Shown piece by piece: positions 1 to 12,959 of a stretch of DNA of 64,000 bases. The stretch covers positions 5,768,501-5,832,500 of the forward strand of contig OX485807.1 of assembly GCA_950295325.1 (NCBI GenBank). Reading direction: 5' to 3'. The position numbers and the translations under genes are program-made. The number at the start of each line of letters is the position of its first letter. Position 1 is the stretch's first letter. This DNA comes from Polytrichum commune (Eukaryota; Streptophyta; Polytrichopsida; Polytrichales; Polytrichaceae). Under the pieces are notes generated by a model that saw only the letters and a program-made list of their open reading frames with translations, was not told the DNA's origin and searched no databases.

Positions 1-159
1 CTTGGGATGAGCAATCTAATATTGATCTTGCTATAAAACATGTATTATATAAATACAACCTAATATTTATTATTTGTTTGGTTTTTTTTCTTCATATTAC
101 GTGTTAAATTGTCATTCAATATTTGGCTCATAATATTTTTCTGTGTAGGTATTTTTGAT

Positions 160-1257
160 ATGTTTGGATTCCGAACAAGTGCGTTATAAAGGAACCTCAT
201 TTCTTTCCGAATTGGCGTGATACTGGTGCAAGATATTCATGCATGTACATCATTGAGATTTGTTTAGATTGGTCGCTTCCACACTATAAGGATTGTGGTT
301 GGTATCTAGAATGTCCTAAGGATGCATGTCCGTCAAGTGAGAAAGCAATCCGTTAGATAAATGATACAAAAAGTAGACCCTCGTAATACTGCAATTTTGC
401 AAGCACAAATTGTGCAGCTCAAACTTAGAGAGTCAGAATAAAAAAAACAAAACGTCGTAAAAAAAAACATATTCATGCAAACAAAATACAAGGTAAACCT
501 GAAATTTTACAACATGAAAAATTGGTTGTTCTTTCTAATAATTTGGATAAGAATACACTCGGAGACGAAAGTTCAAAATCTGGGTGTGATGTATTGGAAT
601 TTCATTACTCTAGCACCTATGATGGTATTCATCGTGCGCCAATGAATGTTTTGAGAAAATAGTTATTCATACTGAAGAACTTTTTCACGCTCTCTTTTGC
701 TCGATCCAATGTTGTCAAGAACAAGTATGAAGGGGTGGATGTAGGTCCTCTTGAGTGGATCCAATGGTGGGCATTTATTGAAAATGTAAGTAATTTTGAT
801 TTTGTATTTTTTTTTGTTCTTACTTTTATTTGGATCTAATTTTGTTTCTTGTTCTTGTATTGTGATGTCTTGTGGTATTTCAGTTGAATGACAATCAGGA
901 ATTTTATGTCATGGAAAATCCGACTCCCTTTGCCGTTGACTTGGTTTTTTCTCCAATTTCTCGACGGTCTTGACTTCAACCTTTCGAATAGACCTGCTGA
1001 TATTCTTTTATGGAATAAATATGACAAGAGCTGGATGATTGCAACAATGTCCTTGTGCAAGACCATCTTATCTGACGATGACGTCCTCATAGTATCTTCT
1101 GCTGTCGATATGCAAACCAAGAAGGTTTTGAATTCAACCTTACACAACGGCAACATAAAAATTCTTAGGACTTTTATTTGCCTGAATTCGTACATAGTTT
1201 TCAAGAATCCGGAGTGTGCAACTGTAGTAGTAAAATTTTATTTTGTTGAAGACAATT
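160..1257 (+). pseudogene. decayed two-exon coding gene, unrecognised
   Basis: Reading-frame remnants run through this stretch but are broken by stops and frame slips. From about 163 a frame encodes FPNWRDTGARYSCMYIIEIC and continues to a stop at the CGTTAG near 355. Another stretch starts MIQKVDPRNTAILQAQ and slips in a poly-A run around 440. A basic KTKRRKKK patch follows, then an open frame with one in-frame TAG (about 660), ending in GPLEWIQWWAFIEN at 784. A typical 99-nt intron (785 GTAAGT to TTTCAG 883) joins it in phase to LNDNQEFYVMENPTPFAVDL. That frame shifts in a T-run near 955 and continues as DFNLSNRPADILLWNKYDKS to a stop at 1257. I recognise no family; it could be a decayed host gene or a transposon protein. 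The intact splice sites argue for real former coding. Confidence 0.5.
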
Positions 1258-3840
1258 AGAATTTGAGTGTGAAAATGTTTTAATCTAAACTAGGATTCTA
1301 GAATATTATAAGTGTGAATAGGCCATAGACTGCAGATTCCAAAAAGTAAGATATGGGAGGCTATGGTCTGATAGCAAAGGTTGGAATGCTCTAGAGCCTT
1401 TCTCTTGTATAAAGAGAGGGCGGGTAGAAGTTCTTTTTTTTCCAGTTATCTCTGGGAGAGAGATAGAACTCAATAGGGTGAGGACTGGATAACTTTTTGG
1501 TGAAGTAAAGTCTACACAGGTTGTGCACTGGTGAAAGTGCATGGCCATTGTCTTATTTGTATGTGCTATTGTGTGTTAATTATTAAGTAAACAATTTCCA
1601 GGGAGTGTGTACTGGATTGTAGAGCTTTTGTGTATGCGTTGTGCATCCGTTTTATAAAGATAGACTATAGTCTTGATATTGGGATGAAAGACTGAATCAG
1701 ATTGTGTAGTCATGCGATATTCTTGGGATGTGTGCTTGAGACCATTGCCGAGAGTACTGATGTGAGTGAGCCATTGGTGCAGTGAAGTAATCAAAGTCTA
1801 TAGCCTGGTGAAATTGCTCACATAGGATTGCATGACTTTGCAAGTTCTCCAATCGATAAAGTTGTAATTGAATCATGTTCATGTTGTTGTTATGAAGAAT
1901 AGGACTCAATTACATAACTAGGCCATAATCTCAGAATTTGTAAATGAACCCTCCTAAGAGAGATGTTAAGTCAAGGCAATTGTCTGTAATACTCATGGAT
2001 CTCATTCTGTAGTAACAAGTGAAGACTATAGCCTTGGGATTTGCTCGCATATAGTTGAGAGATGATGAGATTTTTCCATTTGATTATTCTATGTTGAGGC
2101 TATAGTCTTGGCAAAGAATAAAGGAACCTATTATGGTGATACAAAAGATGATTGTTCCCATCAATGAATGATGGAGCATTAGATCCAATGTCTTACTCAT
2201 AATGAAGAGTAATCTGTTTGGAAGTGAAATTGAGAGAGTAATGAAAGGAATTGATGATAAGAGGGTGGTCTGGGAATTGAAAGGATATGATGAGTTACAG
2301 TGGACTTGGGTGTGATGGGAATAAATATAATTGTAATGAAAGTCTAAGACCCTGGAAAGACAATAGCCATGCTGGAAGAGGAAAAGTCACTATGGAAAGG
2401 CTATAGCCTGTGAATAGTGACATGGAGAGTAGGCGAAGGGACAGCCCAACCCTGAACATGTCAGTTACTCTGAAGACCCTGCAAGTAAGTCTTGCTATTG
2501 GATAAGACCAGTTGCCTTGTGCTCACATAATTACTGGAAATAAGGAACCGTGTCCTTAATACAATGAAACTAAAGACTATGGCTCATGTCAAAGCGCCCT
2601 TGGCTTTGACAAGTAAGACTCTAATGCGATACTAAGTAAAGACTATGGCCTATGGTTGTGCCTATGATTGAGCACCGCACATGGTCCAATTAAAATGAAC
2701 CCATTGCCAGACTATTGCCTGGGAATCAATGTGAGGTGAGAGACTGTCACATTTGTATGTACTGACAAGGAGAGTTTTTATCCCTTACCCCTAAGATAAT
2801 TGTAAGTTCTAATCTAAAAGGAAGTGAAATAATTCTATGTTTTTCCTAATGAACCTTGTCCAAGACGCCTAGATGAGATAAAAGTCACCTTTTAAGTCTT
2901 CCCTGATTGTTTCCCTGGGTTTGTTTGTAACCAAAAAGCGTCTCTCATCATATGCTGAGAATGTTGCAATTGCAATGTTAAATATCGAAGATTCGGATCC
3001 AAATGAAGAATCTTGCTATAGGTCCAAAATCAATTTGCAATGCATAAGTGTTCAAATATATATAGATGACGAGGCAAAAGATAGTTTCATGTCCAATGCT
3101 ACTAGCGATGAATAAATATTTGGATTTCATGTTGTTTATCCTTCCCACCCTTCTTATTATTAAACCCTAAAATCATTATTTTTTAGGCCAAAATTCCACA
3201 GTTATAGGATATTGGTGGCCCTATTACCAAATATTTCACCTTCCTCACTGCTCACAAGTTACCGCTCATCACTCACCACTCATTGCTCACCGCTCACAAG
3301 ATAACACTCCCCTAACACAAACATATCATTATCATCACATGTATTCAAATCCAATGGACAACTTGATCTAACATTAATTCCAGACCATAGTCTAAAGTGA
3401 AATTAAGACAATAATTCCATACACAAATCACTTGAAGTTCAGGGAAAATGGATCATTCACTTATTTATTGAGGAGAAAAATTGAACTGCAATAAAGTCAA
3501 TAGTCTTGATGGTAGAACTATTCTATGATCCAATATTAACCTCTTGAATCAATTTTCTTCTTTTATTTTCAATCAATAACATACAGACTATTGTCTTGCC
3601 CTAGAGGAACCTTTCCTCTCTGGCTCAAGCATCTCTCTCACACATAATTGAAAATCAAACTCTTAGGAAAAAAAATAAAAAACCTCTCTCCCTACTCGAG
3701 TCTGCCTCCTCTCTATATCTCATGATTTTTACCTATGGTCCCCTCTCTGATGTCTCCTAAAATCATGCTATAGTCCTTCCATACTTACTTTTTGATATCT
3801 CAAGTCAATAGCCTCGTCCATACTAACTTACTTGAGATAT
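1258..3840. repeat. 2.5 kb block studded with a short palindrome, RRCNATNGYY
   Basis: No convincing gene. A degenerate 10-bp palindrome recurs irregularly: GGCTATGGTC (1359), GACTATAGTC (1663), GACTATAGCC (2023), GGCTATAGTC (2098), GACAATAGCC (2359), GGCTATAGCC (2399), GACTATGGCT (2576), GACTATGGCC (2641), GACTATTGCC (about 2710), GACCATAGTC (about 3382) and GACTATTGTC (about 3586), plus near-matches at 1796, 3495, 3768 and 3804. Chance would give less than one strict match here. A T/CTTGG tail often follows. Short ORFs in this stretch (for example 2921-3115, 64 codons) show no domain. The same motif style returns at 12.96-14.2 kb inside a transposon, so this may be an older member of that element family. 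Confidence 0.55.
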
Positions 3841-4890
3841 TTTGGCTCAAAAAGGATTTTTGTTCACATCTAATTCCTATTTAGACTTACTAAAATGAAA
3901 AATTACACCACAAGCCTCAATGTACATTTCAAATCTTAAATATACAAGGTATTTTTTAATTATGGATAATTCTCTTACGCATTCCCTTAAGTAAGTTGGT
4001 AGGGGTGAATCATTTGATTTTTCAACCTTGCAAATGAGCAATAGAACTATTGTTTTCTAATCACCTAATGTTACACGTGTGGTACTGGTACAACCCTTGG
4101 ATCAAGAATTGATTGCCTCATTCAAAGTTTAGATGATCACTCCCATATTTTAGAAAATTGCGTGAGAACAAATATAGGGTCTACTTTAAAATTGCAAACT
4201 ACAAATTATCAAACATGTATTTGTAACAAAGGCCAAGCTTTATATTGAACTCCATATATAGTATAAACAAATTAGGGTGTTTACAAATTGATCATGTTAG
4301 AGAAATTCTAAAACTAACATATCATAGAGTTCCACAGGGTGGAGAATTAAAATAATATATATTAGGGCCCACAATATGGATGAACGCCATTGAATGACAT
4401 CTCCAAGACATGTTTTTGTAGGTGGATGTAATTCATCGGATTAGATGTGGGAAGGGTTCTTGATGGGTTTACGCATTTTGTTTGGTTTTGTGAGTTCCCA
4501 GTTAGGGTTTGTAAGAGTGCTCCGAAGTTTTCTTGTTTGTGCAAATTCTTACCTTCTTCCCAACTTGGCGAATGTTCATGGTTGATTGATCAAGGTTTAG
4601 GAGTTGGTGCACATGAATAGTTGCTCTCCTAAGGTGCACCCATCTCAAGATTCATCTTTCCTAATTTACGTTCTTTGTTTGTTTGGTAGACGGGTAGTGT
4701 TTAGGGTTTTGATTTCCTTACGATTTCTCACATTTTTTGGGTTTTTAGTTGTTGACGCAGAGGAAGGGGGCGACGTAAGTAGGAGGCGTTCGTGCGAATG
4801 GCTCAAGGTTATGGTTCTTGTGAAGTTGCTAGTCACAAACCATGTTTGCAATGTCTTTGAAATCGAAATTGTTCTCACTCGTTGATTCCA
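3841..4890. other. AT-rich stretch, no gene seen
   Basis: Only short, low-complexity open frames on either strand. No inverted-repeat ends, RNA gene or clear tandem repeat was seen. Confidence 0.4.
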
Positions 4891-4896
4891 ATGCTA

Positions 4897-5407
4897 GTCC
4901 ATAACCTATTGGACCTTGCGAGTGTGCAAAGGGCGACAAACTTAGACCACTACTTGAAGGTATTCATATTGTAAATCGGCCCTTTCAATTCTTTGATGTT
5001 GAAAGTAGATGTAGGATTAGCTGCAAACTTGAGGGGCTCAATGGCATTTCTTTGGGTGTATATGTTCAACCACTAGTTGAACCCAACCTTGAATCCAGAA
5101 AGCGCATGCGTGTGGTTGACCTAGAGTTTGTTTTGACTCCCAATAAGCTCTAGAGTGGTAAGCACATGAGGTTAAAAATCTAAGATCTTACCCCCCCCCC
5201 CTTGATGATTCTAACCAACCATTGCTTCCACTTGTTGGTTCTAGAGTTAGTGGTGAGAGCACTGACCATGTGGCATTTGACCTAAAGTCCACATTGGTGA
5301 GTGCTGAGGTTATGGTTAGATATTTGCTAAACGAAGAGACATTTAGGAAAGATATGAAAGTAATAATCCTAGAGGATCACCAATGGCACTTGAGGCCTTT
5401 GGACTAG
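4897..5407 (+). pseudogene. two unrecognised ORF fragments, probably one decayed gene
   Basis: Two open stretches read like protein. From about 4897 to 5154 a frame encodes PIGPCECAKGDKLRPLLEG, continues with FFDVESRCRISCKLEGLNG, and ends after FVLTPNKL at a TAG. After a C-run at 5192-5202 a second frame encodes VGSRVSGESTDHVAFDLKST and continues to HQWHLRPLD with a stop at 5407. Neither begins with a convincing start and I recognise no family. Their position just upstream of a transposase remnant (5808-6329) suggests they may belong to a mobile element, but the sequence does not prove that. Confidence 0.35.
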
Positions 5408-5807
5408 AATCTGTGAGTGTAGATTTGAGCACAAAAAACTAGATGTTGTGTATGGAGTGGTTTTAACCACTTGTACTTGAATACAAAATATGAAAGCATT
5501 TGCATGTATTTTTAAACACCATTTCCATGTGTGTATGTATTGAATGAGTAGAGTGCATACTAGGAAGCTAAATTGTGTGCATGTTGTTTTGATGTGTGGA
5601 TTATGATATTGTATGTGTAAGTGTTAGATTTTACATGACATCAACAAAAACTATGATTTATAACTACTATATGCCCATGTAAAAGAAGAATATATACCAA
5701 GTTAACCTACCTATAGGGTCCTCAAAATAATGAATGTTACATACTAGTAGGGTCTAGTATAAGAAAAAAACTTTTGGAAGGGTTATCTCCTAGTTTGATA
5801 TTTCTAC

Positions 5808-6329
5808 TACTCACTATGACTTGAGGAAAATAGTGCATGATGTAAGGCAAGCTATTATGTGGTGTCCTCAAGTGTGGAGAGAGATTAAACCCCAAATCAT
5901 ATGAAATAGTTGGAGGATGTCCAAGATTTTAAATGCAATTTGTCGTGCTGATTTTGCCATGGATGATGAATGTGAGAAATTGAGAATGAAAAAGCAACAA
6001 GTGAAATGGCAAGTCTCATTTCCTTTTTGAATCTTGAAAGTGAAGAAATGCTTATTAAAGAATATGTGCAATTAGGAGGGGATAAAACTGTTGATGCAAA
6101 ATATAGCATGGATGAGTTGGTGGATTTGACATGGGGTAGAGAAATCCACTTGGGTTTAGATTTGAATGAAAAGCCAACGAAGGGGGATGATGTGGTCGAC
6201 CAACCAACACCAATAGTCGAGCTTCCTCATGCTCGTGAGTATGTCCAACAACTATCAAATTTTGCAAAGGAGCATTCTTTAGAGTTTTCAGTTGTAGATT
6301 TGATGAACATGCAATATTTTTGTGAATAA
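5808..6329 (+). pseudogene. Tigger/pogo-like transposase C-terminal remnant
   Basis: The first frame reads THYDLRKIVHDVRQAIMWC then PQVWREIKPQII, stop, NSWRMSKIL. This follows the pattern at the end of Tigger/pogo DDE domains, where an A-I, an A-W and a T-I-x-N-C-W-x-x-T-G segment precede the C-terminal tail. The in-frame TGA is near 5899. A frameshift near 6000 leads into an open frame with ATG at 6006 (MASLISFLNLESEEMLIKEY, later KYSMDELVDLTWG), which ends at 6329. That acidic tail is typical of what follows the catalytic domain. The upstream catalytic part (three acidic residues) is not recognisable, so this is a dead fragment. The Tigger assignment is by pattern, not by alignment. Confidence 0.45.
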
Positions 6330-6599
6330 TTTGAACAAGATGTCAATTTCCAACATTAACAAACATCATTAAAAGACATTAATTTTTTACCTTCATAGTG
6401 TGTGATATGGTGAAGACATCAATATGGGACTGCATATATATATTTTATACTCCACAATGTGACATTGTGAGCATTTTTCTTTAAATAATTTATTTTCACA
6501 TTTATATATCTTCATTGTGTATATAAAATGACATTTACATGAAGATAGGCCATTTTCTTAAAAAACCTCGATAATACGATATGTGAGGCTAAAATGCCA

Positions 6600-7085
6600 T
6601 ACACCCTAAACTCCGTAATATCAACCTCCATAATGCACACACTCTCTAATATCATGAAACCCTAGGGAATATATGTTCGTAGTTCAAATCTCACTCCTTA
6701 TTGTCTCATTTCCTCCCTTATATGATGAAATTTGTCATTAATGCAAACCACCAAAGAAGTCAACCCACACCCTTGCATTGCGCCATGTGTCAACATGTGG
6801 ACTGTCTTCTTCTTCTTCTTCTTCTTCTACTTCGTTTGCCACTTGTTGAATGTTGGTGCATGCGTTTGCCACATCGCCCAAGAATGCCAAGTGGAGTGGA
6901 CCACACTAGCGTAGGTGATGGGAGAACGAATTCAAATCATTCTCATATCTCCTTTGTGTTATTCCATAATGTCACATGCTACACTAATTCTATAGTATCA
7001 CGCATCCATGTTAACACTACAATATTATGTAATATCACGTGCACTTTGATTGCCACAGATGTGATACTACGGAGTTTAAAGTGTA
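6600..7085. mobile_element. MITE, TA target site, TIR CACCCTAAACTCC
   Basis: Left end (6602) CACCCTAAACTCCGTAATAT and right end (near 7062-7083), whose reverse complement reads CACTTTAAACTCCGTAGTAT. TA dinucleotides sit immediately outside both ends (6600-6601 and 7084-7085). Length about 482 bp, with no coding capacity. A second member with the same ends and internal similarity lies at 26523-26880. TA duplication plus short TIRs points to a Tc1/mariner (Stowaway-type) origin; the superfamily is inferred. It contains a TTC microsatellite at 6805-6829. Confidence 0.75.
6805..6829. repeat. (TTC)n microsatellite
   Basis: About eight uninterrupted TTC units inside the MITE at 6600-7085. Confidence 0.9.
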
Positions 7086-7239
7086 CTATGCATAATATGA
7101 CATTCGGATAATATGACACTTTCTTGTGTGACCAAATGTGCCATATTAAAGGAGGAGAACAATAATTTTGTTGACACACTTGGCGAATGTTGACGAGCTA
7201 CAATTCACACTGGCTCTATTCATGCATTGTTTGCAGTAT

Positions 7240-7260
7240 GTATATATATATATATATATA
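7240..7260. repeat. (TA)n microsatellite
   Basis: Ten uninterrupted TA units. Confidence 0.9.
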
Positions 7261-8200
7261 GTCAATTGTTGCCAACATAATGATTGGTGTAGTAGGGAGA
7301 ATGTGCATATTTTGCAGTTGGGTATACACTTTACAGTTTTGCATGCTTGGCACATCATGGAGAGTGCTTGACATGATGATATATTGAAGTTTTGTCGTTA
7401 AGTCACTGCATTGGAAGGACATAACCAGTGTTGGTCGGGTATTAAAATTGGCACCAAACCTGTGCCGGTTTATGAGGGTGGGTTTGAATTTATAACCGCG
7501 AATCTTATACTTTCAAATGACCAAGGTTGATTCATAACCATGGTTCTCATAAAATCAAAACTCAATCAAATAACCTTCCAAAAACTCACAAGTTTATTAC
7601 CGGTTATTTCATGAAGACTGCCGGATCTTTGAATTGTTTTTAGCAACCAACACCAGAGGTTCTTTTGTTGCAAGAACTCTCAAAACTTCGAAACAGAAGG
7701 TTCTTTGGTTCTGCTTCTACTTTGTCTTCAAAAGCTGAAACCAAAGGTTACAAACAAAATCAACTATACCTGCTCAACATTGGACATAATCTCGCTGTCA
7801 CTGTCTTGCTTTCACAAATCTGTCAAACTCTATTTGTTCATAGTCCTGTTATTGGTGCCTGTGTGGTGAATGTGTAATATTGTTGTGACAAAAGTCAGAT
7901 ATAAAGTTTTGGATTGCTCTATTTGTGTCCAAAGATGGAGTTAAAAGTGTGACTAATAGCTGTTTAAAATGCGCAATGACTGTGGCTACATTGTGCTAGG
8001 TTGTGGCAAGTACCTAGTGGCTCCATATGTGCAGGAAATGTGAAAGAAAGAAAAGAAAAACGATTATGATGTTGTCACTAGTGTGAATTATGGTGTTGCT
8101 TCATTTTTGAGTTGGTCTAAGTTTATTTGTAATCCTAAAATGGCCTTTATGAGAGTTAGAGGGTACCTGACATCTACTGCCTCCTTTCGAATGTGAACAC
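7261..8200. other. no gene seen; diverged ACCGG-rich repeat trace
   Basis: Only short ORFs. Around 7480-7625 the words AACCGCG, TTACCGGTTATT and CTGCCGG recall the ACCGGTT-rich repeat family seen at 19.8, 29.7, 30.4 and 40.8 kb, but the copy is too diverged to bound. Confidence 0.3.
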
Positions 8201-8204
8201 CTTG

Positions 8205-8280
8205 ATTGGGCGCGGACAAGTTGGCTAACACCTATCTCCACCAAGGGCAAGGCCCTAGATTCCCACATGGTTGGTTGAAA
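8205..8280 (+). repeat. possible tRNA-derived SINE head
   Basis: CAAGTTGGCTAACACC resembles an RNA polymerase III A box. GGCCCTAGATTCCCAC about 35 nt later resembles a B box, with ACCAAGGGCAAGG between them. No complete cloverleaf folds, so it is not a functional tRNA. No tail or target duplication was found. Confidence 0.3.
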
Positions 8281-8399
8281 GTATTCGGTTCACCCGGATA
8301 TCCCCACTGTGATTGGGTAGATCATAGATGGTAGGGTGCACTAGATATCAAGTGTTAGGAAGTTCACTGATTTGAGTACTAACATAGGGTAATGTCTGG

Positions 8400-11150
8400 T
8401 TCAACACAAAACAATTATTTCATGAAAAAAATTATCATGTGTTGTATCTAGATTGGTCAAGACCGTGTTCAGCCTAATGTGAAAAATTAGCTTTTGGCAC
8501 TCAAAGTGTTGAACCAAACAACACCCTACAGGATTTCAGCCTTAGGCGGCTTAACCCCAGAATTCTTGGATGAGATTTGGGATAAGGCCTTGGCTTTAAG
8601 CTACCCTTCAGGAAATGAGATAATATGTGATCACAAAAAGTGACAAACTGTACAATAAACTATGTGGCAAAAAGTGTGATGAAAAGCTTGGTTGTGTCTT
8701 TCAAATGTAGCAGGAAAATATAGGATGTGAAGTATTTGCCTCAAGCAGAGGATCCATATGAAATGATTGAAGAAACAAATTCTACACCGGTAGAAATTAT
8801 GAGAGGAGTAGCTCAAAGAAGAGCCACTTTAATCTAGTAGACCTCACCAAACGGTCTACATCCTACTTCAGAGGCCTGTAAGGTGAGATTCAATGCCTTC
8901 TTTCACATTTCAAAGCCTTCCATGTTCCATCAGTTAGTTGTGAACTAATACTTCAAAAGACATAAAATCCACAAATACCTTAGGTAAACCTCCCAAGATG
9001 CCATGTTAGAATTAAAAGAGAGAGAATTGTGAGAAAAGCTCCGACCCACCCAACTGCAGAGAAGAAACTCACATACGTTGATGATATTCCTCTTACCCCG
9101 AGCCTCTTTCATTCGTGTGTAAATTTCCCATGTAGTGTCTTGATACTTTGTGTCAAGAGACTAGACACCAGTTGCTTGGTTGTCCATCTACTCTAAAGCT
9201 GAAGCTCCTCATCTAGAATGTATTAGGTCACCTGTGCTTAGGCCAACTTACACTCCGCGAATTCTAACAAGGCACATGGGAGGAGGAGGAGAGAGGAGGT
9301 GTTTTTCATCACCTCCGCCCACCAACTCCAAGACATTTGGTTAGAATGCGTAAGTGATCTCATGTTGCACTGTAGGTATCAGTAAGTTAAGTAACATCAA
9401 TCTGATCTCACGTTTCTGAAGAGAGTTTACCAGAGAAGGGAAGGGAAATGAGAAAGCGGAACGTTGTCTCAAGAATCTATGTGGGTGAAAGAAAAAACAG
9501 TGTTGGCCTTCTGAGATGTATGGGGATGTAACGTGTTTCATTTTCTGTCTATATCCTGTACATGTGTGATGGAGAATACTGTAGTTGGCCACACATGTGT
9601 AACAACATTTAGATTCTGTCTACTGCAGGTTCTAATTCAGAGCAAGACAGAAGTTACTGATTTGCTATTCATCACTTTGCACTTCAGAACTAGCTTGCAG
9701 GCTTGGTTGAGAAATTAATGCTGCAACCAGGAGTCTAATGCTGGAGAGCGTTACTCTAAATTTTGGGTTTTGGTGTTTAGAGCCCCTGTGGAGATGAACT
9801 GGCCCGGATGGTTTTTGAAATGCATGTGTATTCTGTTGTGGTTCTTATAGAACTTATCAAGCTCACTCATACTATGAAGCTCCGGAAGAGTGCTCAATCA
9901 ACAACTCCTCAATATTTAACACCACCACACTCCAATATATAGTGTAAGGTGTGCTGCTCTATCATAGAGAAAGTCTACATCTTGAGCAACTTTAGCATTT
10001 AGAGAATTGTATGATTCATCAAGAAAATTTTAACCATGCACCACGAAAACGGATCTAAATCTTCAATTTTTAGTTCATATTTATTTGGACATGATAAGAA
10101 TTAGTTATGAAATTTAAAGTGTATTCCTAGATTGATGTTTGTTGGACCTAGTGACACCTCATATTAAACTTCAAGTACCACCGTTCATAGGAAATAACGG
10201 TTTTCATTGTTGTTTATAACTATATGTAATGTCATCTCCAATTGATCTTTACACACTCATCATGTGTCTTGCAACCGGCATCTACCAGTTAATTACACAC
10301 AAACTTGGCTCTAAATACCCTCACCATGGGTCTTGAATCTCACCCACTAACAACCAATCATGGCAAAGATATAGGAAAAAATTGTCTTGAAACCATACAA
10401 GTACCTTGTCATAATTAGAGAGATCGTGTGTTTAATTCAAGTATGTAATTGCTTCTAAATTTCCTTCATGGAGATGGGCTCCACCTAACTCTGACACCTC
10501 CCCTTCCTTATTAGTTCACTGGCATTGAGAACTTTGGAAACCCTAGGACCCTAATTTTGTAATTGGTTCCCTAAAACCCGTTGGAAAGACAACGCCTTGG
10601 TAATAACACAAAATACCTCATTGCCAGGTGCATACTTTATCAAAGATAAAAAAAGAGAGCTTATGTTTCATTGTTGAGGGTTTAGTGTCTTGGCCCAATA
10701 TTCTTTCTTTTTCTTTTCCTTTTATTTACGTTTGAAGTTCACCATTATTGTTGGTTTTTATCGGCATCTCATCTCAAGGCATTTCACATGTTTGTCGGAT
10801 CACCTATGACAAAAAGAGTGACAGGTCTAGGTCACAGTTGTTTACCTTTCAAACCCAACTTATCAAATTTCATGGCATTCATTCACAAAAATAGCAAATG
10901 TTGACCATTAACAATATCTCCCATATCTACTCAGCACAAATGAATAATTTACAATATGAATATGTGTAGTAGTTGAATATCATGAGCATGCATATGTTTA
11001 AATGCTCCTGATTGTATGTTTTGTCACAAACCATTCTCTTAGATCACCATACTTCAGTTCCATAGTCAATGAAATTACTTGGAAATTGAAGAAACAAAAA
11101 CCTGAAGATTGTTTTAATGGAATCATAATCCAAAAATCATTGATGGTATA
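8400..11150. other. no gene seen
   Basis: Both strands hold only short open frames without recognisable motifs. The best frame, 9341-9592 minus (83 codons), has no support. No bounded repeat was found. Confidence 0.4.
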
Positions 11151-11155
11151 ATTTA

Positions 11156-11376
11156 CACTAAATATTATATTTAGTGTCACTTACTATTATGCAATGCTAT
11201 ATCTATTTATTGCACATCTCATAATTTACCAACAAATGTGAAATCGGTAGTTTGGACTTTATAGAACATTAACAACTTTACTTGGTAAAACGTTTACATC
11301 AATAATAAAATGGTATAGCATCATGTAAACTCAAATAAGTAAGTGAAATCAAATATCATGTTTAGTGTAGTGCAAT
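11156..11376. mobile_element. MITE with palindromic terminal repeats (ACACTAAATAT)
   Basis: The left end ACACTAAATAT tat ATTTAGTGT is itself an inverted repeat. The right end ATCATGTTTAGTGTAGTG is its inverted counterpart. Internal words (CCAACAAATGTG, TTATAGAACATTAACAACTT, TACTTGGTAA) recur in the copy at 24510-24740, so both belong to one non-autonomous family of about 220-230 bp. The CACTA/TAGTG ends suggest, but do not prove, a CACTA-type origin. Confidence 0.65.
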
Positions 11377-11793
11377 CAATTATGCTTTAACAAGGTTCAC
11401 ATATCATTTATAGCCAACTAAATGTGAGATAAAAAACATGAACATCAGATGATGAAATCCTTCTTATAATGTTACACTATAAATTTAAGTCTATGTACAT
11501 CAAATTATACAAGACATAACTACAATACATAACATTACTAGCTGATGAGTTGTGTTCTTGGGTCTATTCAATAGATTTGAGAATGAAGCCTCTGGATGCC
11601 GGGATCCCAGTGCTTCGGATTGAATATAAAGTTAGGGCAGTTGAACACAACTCATATTTTATTTGGTGTATATTGTACTACAACATATTAATAGATTCGC
11701 TCATCTTTTATTGTCACAGGTAGATACTCATGTTTGACAACTCAACCCATGATTAGAATATAGATAGATAGATAGAAACTCCGGTCCCTTTGA

Positions 11794-12314
11794 GGGGCCC
11801 CCGGGTACGCAACTCCCGTATTATATGGTCCTGATTATAATCACTTATAATGCATTTTAGTCCAATATTGAGTGATACAATTTGTTTTAATGTAGGAAAC
11901 TCTTGTAGCCCTTCTAACAAGGAATCCAAAAATGTAATTATATATAGGAAATGAATATATTTTGAAGCATATAATTGCATTAAAAACCTAATTATATGAA
12001 TTTTTTTAATACAAGTACCATAGGTCAAACTACCCAACTTTTTGGACTTTTTAATAAAATTTTAACATTGTGAATGAATTATAATTTTAATGGGAGGCAA
12101 CTATTCATGGCTTATAATTTTAATGGGAGGCTTAATAAATATGCAACCCAACTTTTTTTTCATCTCATTTTATTTAATTTGGTCTTCACCCAACTTTTTG
12201 ATCATTTTAATTTGATATAATTTGATATAATTTTTACAAAAGCCGTCCTCTAAGCTGTTTTAAGTACGATGCCTCCTACGTATAATATGGGAGTTGCGTA
12301 CCCGGGGAGGGGCC
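11794..12314. mobile_element. MITE with TIR GGGTACGCAACTCCC
   Basis: Left end (about 11794-11825) contains CCGGGTACGCAACTCCCGTA. The right end (about 12281-12314) contains the inverse, ATGGGAGTTGCGTACCCGG, followed by GGAGGGGCC. Interior is AT-rich and non-coding. A GATA microsatellite (11758-11775) abuts the left end. The core GCAACTCCCATATTA is shared with the TA-flanked element at 35793-36163, so the two look related. No clear target duplication was found. Confidence 0.6.
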
Positions 12315-12959
12315 GGCGTGAATAGAGTGTCCGTTCGTAATGTATTAGATTAGAATACACTAATACTCAACAACAAATATGCATGCCCCCGCCCTTACTG
12401 TATGATGTCCAATCTAACCTCAAGGGCGGTTTACACTATGGACCATGAAGTCATCCCACGTAAGAGGCCTATTTTGCGTGGGACGACTTCATGGGACGAC
12501 TTCCATGGTCCGAGTTACTCACGGGGGGGTCACACCCCCTTACATTTTGTAACCACGTGCGATAATGGGGTATTTAATGGGGGGATATTTATGCACCTCT
12601 CGGAATTTTTTCCCTCCCTATTTGTAGAGATAAAGTTACTTTGACATATTTTTAAGCACCCTATGTTTATTTGTAAATTTTTAGAGAGACCAATTTTTGG
12701 CATCATATCTTTTTTATAAATCGTACAAGTACCAAATAATGAACGGAATACTATAGCATTGCAAAATCAACTATGTGAGCAACAAACATTCCACACCATC
12801 CATCTTATCATTTAATCGGTTTCAATTAGTTAAACCAATACTAAAGCGTTCAAAATGCCATTCAAAACACAACCAATAACACTTGGAGTTTAGTTAAAAG
12901 ATTACCAATGAACATGAAGATAACAAAATGTACAAGCTAACTGTAAAACCGATTTTTGG

